Made by a program: the position numbers and the translations under genes. This document shows positions 33,495 through 47,300 of a DNA stretch of 64,000 bases, piece by piece. Each line of letters opens with the position of its first letter. Position 1 is the stretch's first letter. The stretch is from the NCBI GenBank assembly GCA_028456385.1, contig JALNQF010000025.1, forward strand, positions 248,001 through 312,000, read 5' to 3'. This DNA comes from Ophiosphaerella korrae (lineage: Eukaryota > Ascomycota > Dothideomycetes > Pleosporales > Phaeosphaeriaceae). A model generated the notes under the pieces. It saw only the letters and a list, made by a program, of their open reading frames with translations. It did no database searches and was not told the origin of the DNA.

Positions 33495-35708
33495 ATGACG
33501 CAGGAAATCTTCAATTGTGAAAAATGCTCAAAAACATTTACAGATTTACAGAGCGCAGAAGACATACGTTCGTGCAACCACAGTTCATAATGACATTCAA
33601 TAGAAGAAACTGAAAGTTTTCCAGTCAACACAAAAAGACGCATTCTCGGTCTCAGAGCCGTCAAGTTTGCTCCAAAGGCTTTGCATCGCGCTTTGATCTA
33701 AATCGGCATATCGCCGCGATGCATTGTGTTGGCCTCACAAGTTTCGCCTGCAAAGTTGGCGATTGCAAACACAGAGCAAAACGCAAAGACAATTTAAGCC
33801 AACATATTCACCAATCTCACCCAGAGCACATAATTCGGTTGACCACGAAACCCAAGACTTCTGAGGATTCGGTTTCTTCGGAGCATACTAACGCCCACGT
33901 TGACTACAATCTGGCAATTACAATGCGACTCCTAGCTTGCACTTACTCATGATGGCAGCGAACACAGGGAACTTTACGCCTCTTGATTTTGCGTTGCATG
34001 GAGGTTTAGATGTGAATATGAAGGCTACTGATGGCTACACAGCGCTACACAGTGCAGCGAAAGCTAGTCACCTTGCGATGATAAATTATTTACTTCAAAG
34101 AGGTGCTGCTGTTGACTCGTACAACGACCAAGTAAAGAAGACGAGGCCAATTCACAGCGCAATTGCCGAAAGACGGCCAGAGTGCGTAGCTGCTCTTCTT
34201 CAAGGAGGATCAGATCTTTCACAGCTCGATGGGAATGGCGACACTGTCATTGACTATGTTGGCCGGGGTAAAGATGTGGAAATTGCAAAAATATTGTTCC
34301 TGAACCGGGTGGATCAGATGGACGACAACAAAATTGCTTCTTTGCTTGCATTATCATCCGCTAAGTCAGGCGCTGACTCCATTTTGCGATGGTTGCTTGC
34401 TCAGTATCCACAAACTCGAACATATTCCCCAACCCTTATAAAGTCACCCATATACATGGCTGCCCGTCTCAGACAGAAAGCCAGCCCACAAGAGCTACTT
34501 CTAGTCCGCAAAAATCCTGATGAGACAGACCCGGACTTTATTAAAACCATATCATACTCCTTATATTGTGCAGCACGAAATGGAGATGCAGAGATGATTG
34601 CGATGCTACTAGAATGTGAAACCATCAACATCAATCAGACAAACCGCTAGGGGAGAACAGCCCTATATATAGCTACTGATAGTGGCAATGTAGCGGTAGC
34701 TAAATGTTTACTCCGCCGACCCACCGTCGAGTATGTGGAATTTTATACCGCAGCACGCAGAGGGCACACAGACGTTATCAAGCTTATGTGGAATCACCCC
34801 GAAATCAACCGTGACAAAACAGATTGGCAAGAGAAAACAACTCTTCACCACGCAGCAGAAGGAGGACATGTAGAGCTCATCAGATTCTTGTTAAATCGCG
34901 ACGATGCCGAAGTTCACTGCAGAGATGACAACGGCCACACACCGTTTCACTTAGCATTTTTCAACTGCAAGTGAGATGCCCTTCGAATATTTTTAGATCA
35001 CAATCATATGTCATCGGGACTTGAGCTTGATTTTCTCGATGGAAAAGTGCTGAGTGAGAAACCCGAAAAGTTCTGTCGGTTTACGAAGTGCCTTACGGAC
35101 CGAGACCTCATCTTTGCGGATATTGAAAATTGGCCTGGCCGATTTGTGAAAACAATATTACAGTCAGGCGCAATCGCGCTTATTGGGTCATTGCTTGGTG
35201 AGCCGGGCTTTGATGTCAACCAAAAATGGCCCAGAAAAACTTTGTGGCATGTCATATTGCGATTGAACACCATCGCCATGATGTGTTCAGTCTTTTGCTC
35301 AAACACCTTAATATCGCTTCTAGTGCGAGGGCACTATTTTGGGGAACTGACGATACTTTGGTCCACTTCGCAGTACGAAAAAACTGTATAGCGTCTATCA
35401 AAATGATTCTCGCTCTCGAGGGCACCGACCTTACCCTGCGTAACAAAGACGGTCACACAGCGCCCGATCTCACCCAAATTTTCGGCCATAAAGAGATAGT
35501 TGAGTTACTCTCGAAACTTGATATAAGTGGTAACAGGGGGAGCAAGAATGCAACGATGTTCACCGAGAATCGCCGCTACTGGGCCCTCCCTGCGCCAAAC
35601 TGTGAAGAATATGCACGAAAACATGACATTCGGCCAGAAGTCCAAGAAGTAGAAAATATAGTCATTGATTCAGATGAAGAAAATTCCGAGACTGGTGACT
35701 CAGAATAA
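33495..35708 (+). pseudogene. C2H2-ankyrin gene, decayed (cassette 3)
   Basis: It starts with MTQEIFNCEKCSKTFTDLQS, but the finger 1 splice donor is not recognisable and the frame stops at once. Finger 2 survives as CSKGFASRFDLNRH with its first Cys apparently changed to Arg, and finger 3 as CKVGDCKHRAKRKDNLSQH. A frame change occurs near 33840-33930. Ankyrin repeats then run to TAG at 34648, where the paralogue has NRWGQTAL (a Trp codon), so TGG became TAG. Reading continues in frame to TGA at 34972 and onward. Another frame change lies near 35226-35245 in an A-run. The last block (ILALEGTDLTLRNKDGHTAP) ends with an acidic tail (IVIDSDEENSETGDSE). At least two nonsense changes and two frameshifts make this a clear pseudogene. 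Confidence 0.88.
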
Positions 35709-35964
35709 GAAGTTGATGGAGAAAACATTGATCTAAATTGGCACCCCAGCATTCCCATACAATTCCGCTCTTTATTAATCCATATGTACAAGTTTATCAA
35801 CTCGGTTTATTTACCCAAGCCTCCACTATCTCATCAATATATACAAACTCCGCACCTCATCTCTGCCATACCACCCAACCACCCAATCCCACCACTTCCT
35901 ATATACAAATTTCCCATACCCCGAGAATCCTCCACCCCCCACCACCAAATCCACTACCCCTTAC

Positions 35965-36412
35965 TTACTGCACCTTCCCACCAGAAGCCTGTCTCGCCGC
36001 GGCCGCATCTTCGGGATTATTGGCCTCCAACGCCGCCAGAATGCTATTCAAGTCCTCCTGCCTCTTCTGGACCTGCGACTTCACGCCACCCTGTTTCGCC
36101 GCGGCCGCATCATCCGGGCTGTTTGCTTCAAGGGCTGCAAGAATGCTGTCGAGATCGGTTCCATCCTGTGGAACGGGGTCGCGACGAAGCTTGATTTTCA
36201 TGAGGGTAGCGGCGGCTTCGGCGTCTTCGGGGTTGTTTGCGCGGAGCGCTTCGAGGATGGAGGCTACGTCGTTGGTGTTTGGAGTGGCAGGGGCTATAGG
36301 CAGGGCTGGTTAGTTGGATCGTGGAAGGGGAAAAGGGGGTAGGGTACGTACTGGAGGCCGCGAAGATGACGCTCGAGAAAGCGGTTGCTGTGAAGAGGAG
36401 TGTGAAGCGCAT
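35965..36412 (-). CDS. Secreted repeat peptide precursor with Kex2-type sites
   Basis: Exon 1 is 36352-36412 and exon 2 is 35965-36293, phase 1 over a 58-nt intron (GTACGT...CCTATAG), giving 129 residues. A signal peptide covers about residues 1-19 (MRFTLLFTATAFSSVIFAAS). The rest is three copies of one unit: DVASILEALRANNPEDAEAA, DLDSILAALEANSPDDAAAA and DLNSILAALEANNPEDAAAA. They are separated by basic pairs: LRR after copy 1 and VQKR after copy 2. This is the layout of Kex2-processed repeat proteins, which release similar peptides in the secretory pathway. No cysteines are present, so it is unlike typical effectors. No ustY-like or other RiPP-modifying gene lies nearby, so cyclised products are not supported. 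Confidence 0.8.
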
Positions 36413-37864
36413 GTTGGAGTAGTTTGGTGGTAGGAATATATACAAGATAAATAGCGTTATTTACAAGGTGGATGAATGTATGTACAAAGGTAGTAAAGTG
36501 GCCGGCACAGAAGTATTTACAAGATTAGGTGCGTAGTGAAAGAATTCGATCATTGGGACTGCAACTTGCTAGTTATATACGATTTTCGGGCTAAGATGCC
36601 GAGTGATGCGTCCGTGGCTAAGCTTCGCGGGAACAAATTCGAAAGCTTGTCTCATGCCTCCGATGGTTTCACGGTGTTGCAACAACCCGACTAGCGGATG
36701 AGCAATCGGAGCATTCACATCTCAGCCACATACATGGGTGAGTGCGCTTGTTTGGTTTTGGATGGGGAGGTGGTGATGCTTTAGTGGCATCTGTTTCGTA
36801 AGAAGCCTCACCATTTCCCAAACAGGCTCTGAAACATCACAAACACTATGCCATCATGACTGCTTCTTTGAAAAAAGCGGATGATGTTACGTCTCGAAGC
36901 TTACGTCGACCGTAGGCTGTTGCGGATTGTGTATTTCCGTTGTACGTATCCTACTTTACCGAGGCTGTTCCATATACTTTGCTTCATACTATGCATTCTA
37001 GAAGCAGATCTTTTCTTAAATTCAACAACTTTCTATCTCCTCTTGTCGCATATCATTTCTAAAATTATCGTGTTTCTTTCATAGTGATGTGTTATCCTCA
37101 AGGAGAAACCACGGGTGTCATTGTGCCATCGTCGAAGGCTCTTGCGTGGGTAGGCTGGGTATGGTGTTTCAGGCCCCCTGGGAGCGAAACTTGTTCATTC
37201 GATGTTGAGCAAAATGTGCACTTCTGAGATGTCAACAGTGTTATAAGAAGGATATGTGGGACTCACCAGAAGTAGTCCTGCCTCCGCCGGGTTCATACAT
37301 TACTCTACTGACGGAGCTATCGTGAGCTTACCATACAGCCATTGGCCATTGCAAGACGCAGCAAAGACCGAAGAAATGTATACCGAGATTATTTAACACA
37401 GTATTAAAGTTTACCTAGGTGGCGTGGTGGGCCGCAGAGCCCGCAATACCCTCAGCCTTGTGAGGTGAGGTTGGGTGAAAAGCTTGGCACTGCAGAGCTG
37501 GTCAGATTCCAATTATGTAGAGCTCACACATTGACTTTGCATCACGTAGCGCAGTGCATACGTTTTAGAAGCTTCAAAAAGGTCTTTTGGGGTTCAATTG
37601 AGTCCATTGAGCTCATTGGCACCCATCCTCACACGTCACTGCTCTGGAGGGAGCCTCCACACAGGTGCCTCGGGAATTGAAGGAAGTGGTAGCTTGCTCT
37701 TCAGATTGTCTCGTCTAAAGTACATGTTTTACACAATCTGACCGACCATCAAGATGGGAAAAAAAGGTAGTCGTCCGTATGCACACACCCATCCGCAGAT
37801 TTGCCCACCTCGCGGTCCCATACCGATGACCCCAAATGTCCGAGAGTCGATGCAATGCACACAT
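36413..37864. other. Intergenic region, no gene seen
   Basis: About 1.45 kb. Only short unsupported frames on both strands. Confidence 0.4.
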
Positions 37865-39421
<1,557 letters not shown>

Positions 39422-40939
39422 CTAGTCCACCATAACATTAATAGGCGAGCCAGCACGGGTCTCGTCAACGAGGTCACTGATATCGTTGAACCGTGGCTTC
39501 TTATGCCGTGGGCTCTCATCCTCGAGCTCATCGAGTCGTCTCTTCAGGTCTGACTCTCGCTGTTTGACTTCCTCGAGCTCAGCCCGTAGTTTCGCTTCAG
39601 TGTCCCGTGCAGCGTTCTCGCTGCTTTCAAGTTCACTGACACGGTTTCGGAACAGATCGTTGATGAGCTCCATCTCGGAAACCCGGGTCTTCAGCGCAGT
39701 GTTCTGGGCTGCAAGAGTATCGTAGGGGAGCGGTGCTTCGAGGTGCGAGCCGTTAACGGAGGAGTTGGCAGGTGAAGGAGCACGGTGTCCAAAGGCGCTG
39801 AGTGATGGCGAATGAAAAACCTCGCCATTTAAAGCTTGTTCAAACATGTGCTGGGGCGCGATGTTGGATGGATGCAAGAAGTTTGGCGTGCCGGTTCGCG
39901 AGACAGGTGACTGGGAACGATCAGAGAGACCTGATGATATCTTGCCTGAGGCGCGGCGGTGTTGGGCGAGACCTAGCGAGCCATCTGCATCAGGATGCGC
40001 AGCAGGGAGGCCGTTTGTTTCACCAGCCTGCGAGTTTGTTAGACAGGGATTATAGTTGTTGGAGGCGCGATGTACCTTCTTGCGCGCGCCTGTACTGCCA
40101 GTCTTGACACGATTGCGGCTCTTGATGACATCGGTTTTGAGCGAAATGGGTCGCGGTCGGCCGTGCAGCTTCAAGAAGAGGCCACAGGCGTTGCAAAGCA
40201 CGGCGCCCGAATCATCGCGGCGCCAGAGCGGGGTGGTGCTAGTCGTGCAGTTCTGGCAGACAGGCTGAAGATGGTCAGCAACTTGGTTTCTTGATGGAAG
40301 CAGATGATAGATGCGATGCTATCGATTAGATAAGAGCAAAAAATCGGAGAGGCCATGGCTTCGATGGCACGACACAAATAAATCAAACGTACCGGAGAAC
40401 CAGGCTGTCCGCCCGAGGTCGCAGGTGCAGCAGTTGCATAAGTCATGCTGAGGCCATTAGATGGTTTGCTGAACAAACGTGTTAGCAGGTGAGGCGAAAA
40501 GTTGAGGTGCGGGCACCGCGCCAAGGCTAAGATAAGGCAGGTACACTACGGCCCGTGCAGCTGCCAGGAGCGCAAACGCGCTGCCACACACCCAGGCCCG
40601 GCGATACAGGAGACAACGTACCTTAGCGGAGACGACTTTCTCTCTGGCGTAGTGCTCTTGGTATTATTATTACTATCATTAATGTTGTGGTTGGTTATTG
40701 TAGGGCTGGTGGAAGCTACTGATGCGAGTGTCGACAGCGCAGGCAGCTGGATGGACGAGTGGCTACCATGCCGTTGCGCTGTGTACGAACCTACAGTCGA
40801 GCTCGACGAGGGACGTGATATGTCGTGGCCGATGGACGGCAACTGCTTGTCTTCGGTGATGGCGGGAGGCGTCCTGAGCGCGGGCAGGTCAAAGACTTGG
40901 AGGATGGATGGTCTGCGAAAACAGTCGGCGGCCTGAGGC
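39422..40939 (-). CDS. areB: GATA transcription factor, AreB/Asd-4-like (5' end unresolved)
   Basis: Exons from 3' to 5': 39422-40027, 40076-40264, 40393-40468, and 40622 to at least 40842 (probably to 40932 or 40939). The introns are 48, 128 and 153 nt. The 48-nt intron has a TCTAAC branch site and could be read through, as it is a multiple of 3. One GATA finger spans an exon join: [18 protein letters not shown] then [17 protein letters not shown]. The C-terminus is a coiled coil/leucine zipper ([20 protein letters not shown]) ending in a basic stretch. A GATA finger plus zipper is diagnostic of AreB-type repressors of nitrogen-catabolic genes, which can dimerise and counter AreA. No ATG is in frame in the first known exon, so one more 5' exon must exist, possibly starting near 41251. 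Confidence 0.82.
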
Positions 40940-41966
40940 CTGGGAAGAATTGAGGTAGCCAGTGCGGAAGCCGTGATGAATATTATGATCGAGAAACGCG
41001 TTTGCGCCTCCCGAAGTCAGATCGAAACGGATGTTAATTGAGAGTCTGGTCTAACGAAAATCTCACACTTTGGCGATATCCAAAGAATGTGCGAAGAGCG
41101 AGGGATGACTGAAGGAGCGTGTGGTATTAAGTGAGTGGCGGTAAAGAGCGACAGTACGTAACGACAGCAGTTGCAAAAGAGCGTACAAGGAGAGAGTATC
41201 TGGCTGAAGAACGAGCACAGATGCGAGAGGGCTGGAGGTACGTGGGTACATTCTCTGCGCGCCCCCCTTATCCGCATGCTAGGGGTGTCGATACTGATAG
41301 TACTATCGCGCAGCCTTAAATTGGTCTAATTAGATGACCTGCATGGCCTCATAGCTCCCCGAAGCGCCCTCCAGTCTACTTTCAGCTTGACGGTTTTGCT
41401 TTGGTGGCACAGGGCTTGCCGTGTGCGTGATCGTCCACACGTCATCACCTTTGTGTAAACTCCAACTGCATCAGAATGAACACAAAGTCGTTGAAACCAA
41501 GCCTCTGCGCGTCTCTCAACGGCTGAGCCTAACGCCCTAACACCTCATGCAGGGCTATGACGAAAACCTATCTTTTGTTTGGTCCAAAACGCCCATCCCG
41601 AGAGGCGCGTGTGGTTCACGACTGATGCGGCGCTTATTCGATGCTACCCCTGAGGCTCAATGGCGCTAGCCCCTCAGGCCAACCTTGCAGCTGAGCTGAA
41701 AAGGTGCACACGCCTTCCGGTTGCTTGACACACCAATCACCAACATTGTCTGTGCAATCTGCAGCTGTCGCGAAAATAGTGAACGCAATATGGAGTCAAT
41801 GTCATAGCGCGAACCGCACTCAGAAAACGGACTCGGCCTGTTTCAGATCGAAGATTGGCTCAATGGTTGCACAGTTCTGAGATACCCTAAGCTATGGTCT
41901 TTCTACCTGAGCACATTGGCCATGACACGGCAGTGATGTGTAGCCCATCCCTGCTATGCCTATCTT
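40940..41966. promoter_or_regulatory. 5' region of the GATA gene and 3' flank of SRP68
   Basis: About 1 kb. It probably contains the missing first exon of the GATA gene: a minus-strand ATG at 41251 opens a frame that reaches GTGTGAGA donor-like sequence near 41068. This is not proven. The rest shows no gene. Confidence 0.4.
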
Positions 41967-43927
41967 TTATCTGCCAAACGAAAACCAGCCCTTCTTTGCT
42001 GTCGGCCTTTCCGGCTGCTTTTCCTCCACTGGTGCCTTCTCTGGCTCTGCTTCCTGCTTCGCTGGCGCCCGGCCGGGATACTCCACGTAATTCCACGCAA
42101 CATCCAAGAACAGCGGCTTGACTGGCACAGGTTTGAGCTTGGGCGGCCAAGTGACCAGGTTCTTCAGGTCAATTGAACCAGACACCGGATACTCATTCAA
42201 CCTTTCGACAACAGGCGCCGCGTTGGTCGAACCAGCTTTCGATACTGCTGCGGATAGCTGAGACAGTGCTACCATGCCTCGGTAATGCGGCGTGAGGTTT
42301 TCTAGATTCTGCTTGAGCTGCTCTGATTGCTGCTCTGTGACCTCCAACTTTGGCGCCTTCGAAGACAGTGCTGCTGAAGAGTGTGGAGCTGTTGCAGCCT
42401 GTGAGGACAATGAGAACGCGCGGTTGCAAAGGGCCAAGGCTTCCTTTGGTGATGATAAAAATGCATATGAGTGAGACAAATTCAGGCACTTGAGTGCCTG
42501 GAAGTATGCTCGTTGACCGTCCAGCTCTGCGACAAAGCCGGTATCGCGAGCAGCACCCCTGAGTTCCTTGATAGAATCGATGCTTTGCAAGATGGCATCA
42601 TACAGCGCGATGCGCTCACGCAATCTCGCCAGCTTACGGCCTGTAGGCTCCTCTCGCTCTGTCCATTCCTTGCCATCTTTACGTGGTCGCCGTGGCTTTT
42701 GTGGGGGGTTGGGCGGGAATGTAAGCCCATCGTCTGTGCCAATGAGCACTCTGTTCCTGCCCACTCTCCATGAGATGAGATCATAATTCACAGCAAGGTT
42801 TGTGACACGAAGGTCCTGCATCCGCGCATCCCCTTCGTCAATACCTTCCTTCTCTAGCTCTTCAATAGCCCTCCGCGTTGCGTCTACAGCATCTTGGCTT
42901 GCAATCAGAATGCCATCGTATGCATTAGCACGGTCTTTAGAGGTGTTATTTCCTGTAGATTGATCTAGTGCGGCAGAGGCAGCATCGACAGACACAAGAG
43001 CTTGTCCAATGGCTGCGTCGACGATATTTGCTGTTCGACCTCGCCATGTGATTTGGGTGTCTGTAACTGTTAGCCGTTGTGTGCATAGATATTACAAGTG
43101 AAATTAACTCACAAGTCGACCCTTCGTCATCATCTTCAAGGGCTGCCGGATCGAGCTGTTGCACAGCCTTTACCAGCTCTGTCTGGTCCTTTGGGAAGAA
43201 CTTCTTCGCAATAGCTGGCACGCCCACAGTCCTGGGGATTCGGCTCTGGTACGCAGCATACCGTATCCTAGGGTCGGTCGTGCCGGTCAGCACCTCCTTG
43301 AACAAGTCCTTCTTAGTCGCCTTTAGCAAGGAGCTATAGATGATTCTCGCAGTAGAGAAGTTGGTCAGGCACGTGTTCCATCGTTGTGGCAAGGTATTGC
43401 TGCTCTTGATGCCTTCGGCCTGCTTTTCAAATTCCTCTGCACCAGCCAAGGCATATTGATATGCTTTAGCCTCGAGTAAGTCTGTCTCGTTGGCGCCGCT
43501 TGTGGCTGTGTCTGCCAGTAAGCCTGTTATCTGCTTTGCGGTATTGACTGCCTTGTGCAGCCGAGAGATTATGTGCTGGCGGGTAGAGCCAGTAATGTTC
43601 TTGTCGGCATTGTCTTCCGAGTGAGAGGCCTTCATTGCCATTGCTTGCGCCCACGCACGCTCAGAAGTGAGAAGCAGTAAATGAAGAAATCTGAATCTAT
43701 CAGCAAAGCCTGAGACCGAACTCAATGTCTACATACTCAATATTCTTGCCTACATCCTCCGCGGTGATTTGGGCCTTCGCGGCATATTTGGCATTCTTGG
43801 GGGTCGCCCGTCCAAGTTTCTTCTGAACAATACGCAGGCGGCGCGACACCTGGGCGCGATATGTGCTGTGGTCGCCCAAGAGAAAGGCCGACTCGCGGAA
43901 ATCGACGACGAATTTTGTGATATCCAT
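41967..43927 (-). CDS. SRP68: Signal recognition particle subunit SRP68
   Basis: Three exons: 43737-43927, 43113-43696 and 41967-43060. The introns are 40 nt (GTATGT...GATAG) and 52 nt (GTGAGT...TTACAG), phases 2 and 1, giving 622 residues. The start MDITKFVVDFRESAFLLGDH and following YRAQVSRRLRIVQKKLGRAT are the RNA-binding N-terminal region typical of SRP68. ITWRGRTANIVDAAIGQAL, rebuilt across intron 2, is also characteristic. The C-terminus carries helical repeats and a Lys/Glu-rich tail ending WFSFGR. SRP68 binds SRP RNA with SRP72 in the S domain and helps target secretory proteins to the ER. Confidence 0.9.
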
Positions 43928-44376
43928 GGCGAATATGGTGATGCTGTTCGTCTTCGCTAGCAATTAGTGGTTGACTGCGAATATGAGGGGCACTACCGAG
44001 CGGGAAGCTAGTGGGTCAAGCTAGGAAGCCAATGCCAAGAACAATCAGTGTCTGCCCTCGTGTGATGGAAACTTTTTGGGCTTGTCATAGACTCATTTTC
44101 CATCCGCCATTGCCACGCGCACATCCTTTCTTTGCCGTCTGTAAACTGTGCTTCAGTTTTTTACCTCTCATTCAACCCCACTGTGATTGCCGGCAATTTC
44201 CTCATTGTTTGCATATTTGCTGCATATCATCAAGAGGCGGCATGCTTCCCTGTAAACTCCAACTCCATGTACAACGACCATTGTGACATTCGTCTCTAAC
44301 ATGATTAGACCACGAAAATCTCTCGCTCTCTCGGTAATTTGCGGTGGCATCATCTGCATTCCCAGCAGCTCAGGTG
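43928..44376. promoter_or_regulatory. Divergent promoter, SRP68 / PPR gene
   Basis: 449 bp between start codons; no other feature is recognised. Confidence 0.5.
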
Positions 44377-47300
44377 ATGCTTGAGCGGGCTTCGATATGC
44401 CTCGAAACCGGCGGTCGTCAACTTTTTCGCGCTCCAAAACAATGCCTCCACAGCCGGCGGACGTTGCACTCGACTTTCTGGCACCACGGCGCAAGCGATC
44501 TTAGCCTACCAATTTGGTGGGCTGCTTCCTCGATACTTGATGGCAAAAACAGTGGCGTTGGCGACCGAACCGCAAGAACGGCATCTTCGCCAGCCTCAGG
44601 ATCTTATGACGGTGCACTGCTCGATTTTCTATACCCAGACAAGACGCTTGCCTTGCTCAGAAGACTATACAGTGTTGGGCCTGATGCTTCTACCTCCAGG
44701 CGACGACAGCTCAATAGACCACCTGTGCGGCGCTTTTCTACGGCCCAATGGGAGCCACCGCACGACGAGTCTGGTGTGGATGAAGCTGTTGCACAGAAAG
44801 CCAAAGAAGAGATGGCAGAACTATTGAAAGACTCCCACCCAATCAAGGAGCTCCCCAAACTTCTGCGCAGGAAAGAAGTGGGAAAGCAGGAGTTGGCCTG
44901 GCAGCTGTACATTATTATCCCAGAAGCGCACCTCGCACGTGGCGGGCATTGGAGTATGCGAGCAGATCTTCTAGAGTATCTTACTATCGACGATAATCCT
45001 ACGGTGCCTAGCAGAGTCCTCCAGCTTTTCGGTGAGCTACCACAATCAAAACGCCGACCATCGTCATACCGAGCCGCGATCGTCGCGTACGTTTCCTTGC
45101 GAATGGTTGGGCCGGCATTAAAACTTCTTGAACGCATACAGACTAATAGATATTTTGATCTACTAACCATTGGTACCGATGTTGTCCTGCGGCGGACTAT
45201 TCTGGACGAGCAATGGGACCTCAGCCTTCGAATTTTCAAACTGTTCCTCAGCCGGAGAGCTGTTACCGAAAGACAACCAACAGCTACTTCTCAGTGGCGA
45301 GGCCAGCTACCCACAGCTACTTCTATAAGGCGGGGAAATACGATACCAGAGATATGGAGAGGTGTCACTACATTGCCAGAACTGCATAGCTATGTACAAT
45401 CATTTCTCAACCATGTCCGCGAATTCCAGCAAGAACTCCAGTCGTCCACGCAAAATGAAGAAGCATTATCGCTTTTCCTGATAAGTCTCGTGCCTCATGC
45501 CATGGATCAAGTCCTGCATGATCGCAAGGTCGACGAAGAGTTTACAGACTACCTCCGCCGACTTTTCGATAATATGCACGCCCTCAACCTTGAGACAACT
45601 GCCTGCTACGAACACGCGATTCAACGTTTGCTAGAGATACGCCCAAAGCGACCAGGAAGCGACATAGAAAGTCTTTGCACTAGCTTCTATGACCAACATA
45701 GACAGCGATGCTTGGATTCGCAAAGCACAAGTTCCCCAACAAGGCCACTGTCAAACCTCCTAAGAAATTTGATCATGCATTATGGGGATCAAGGCGATCT
45801 CAATAGAGTACAGGGGCTAGTGGGCGATTTCCGTCTCTTCTATCCCGATCAGCCTATGAAACATGGGCTGCTAAGATATCTCGCCAATCTCTACGCAGAT
45901 AACGGCAACATTGAACGAGTTGAAGAGTACTTGGAGGAATTCCAAGCGCGATATCCAAAGTTTACGGACATCAGGATCTTTTCAGCACGGCTATTTGCTT
46001 ATGCCCGGCGTGCGGATGTCGAGGCAACAATCACGCAATTCAATCGTTTACGTGACGAATTCGGATTAGTCCCAGACACTGCTTGCTGGAACATCTTGCT
46101 GTTGGCTTATGTCCGCGCTGATGATCTCGACGGAGCCCTTGAGTGCTTCAATACAATTATGGACAGCGGTATTGCACCAGATAAGTATACATTTGGTACC
46201 TTACTCGATCTCTGTGCAGAAAGAGGTGACGTAGAAGCATTTGAGGCCCTGTTCTCAAGGGCACAAGAAATGGGAATTCCGCTATCGCAAGATGTTCGAG
46301 CTAGATCTAGCTATGTCCAGGTCTTTTTGAATGCTGGCGACGTTGAGGGTGCAGAGGCCATCGCCCAAGGCATGCTCAAGAGCTGGCAAGCTGGCGCATT
46401 ACAGGGCCATGCTCTCACGTTCACTTGGAATCTACTCATCCAGCACCATGCTTTAGATCGTGATCTCACTGGCGCTAGGCGACACTTTAGAGACATGATG
46501 GATAATAACATCCCATTAGACTCGTGGACATACGGCAGTCTAATGCGAGCTCTTGTGGAGGTTAACAAATCGAATGCTGCTTACAAGCTTTTGAGAAAGA
46601 CAATGCCTCAAAGCCATCTTCCTGTTCATGCGTTACACTACGCCATTGTCATGACTGGTTTATTGAGAGAAGGTGGGGATCAACTCAATCTAGCCATGGA
46701 TGCTTACGAAAGGATGCTTGAGCACCGCGTTCCACAAACTGAGAGCTCTCAAGAAGCGACAATTCGCACGCTGGGCACTTTTGAACTTCAGAAGTTAAAA
46801 AAACGAGGAGCCAAACACCCGAATTATCGGCTCAAGCGGGTGGAGGAGGCCGTTGAAAATATGCTTGTCGAAGCAGTCCAAGGGCAAGCACATCGGCAAC
46901 CTCGACACAGAAAATATCTAGATTCACGCAACTTTGGCGCCGTCCCTCAATCATATTATGGCTTACTGATCTCACTCTACTCTGGCAGGGGAGCCTACAA
47001 GATTTGCAAGAAATTGTTCAAGAAAGCTGAAGCCGCTGCGCCCGATGTGGACAACTATGCTGTACCAATGACCCTTATCGCTGGGTCTATGGAGGCCCAT
47101 CTCAAGGCGGGCGATCATGTTGAAGTTGCCAAATGCTGGGAGCTCGCGCGTTCATCAGCCAGTAAACTCACAAAGACTTTTGATCAAATACTGCACCCCA
47201 ACCCCCCACCACCAGAATCCGATTCACTCCTGGACCCTTTGCTTCGTGAACGCTTTGAAGACTCACGCATTTCCGTCAACCGTCGCCATATACTTTTCAA

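Noticed and set aside
35965..36412. A ustiloxin/dikaritin-type RiPP cluster around the repeat precursor
   Set aside because: No UstY-like oxidase, peptidase or methyltransferase gene is visible nearby, and the repeat lacks a Tyr-containing core typical of that class.
41068..41251. First exon of the GATA gene starting at the minus-strand ATG 41251
   Set aside because: Donor choice is ambiguous (GTGTGA or GTGAGA) and the peptide has no recognisable match, so it was not included in the CDS coordinates.
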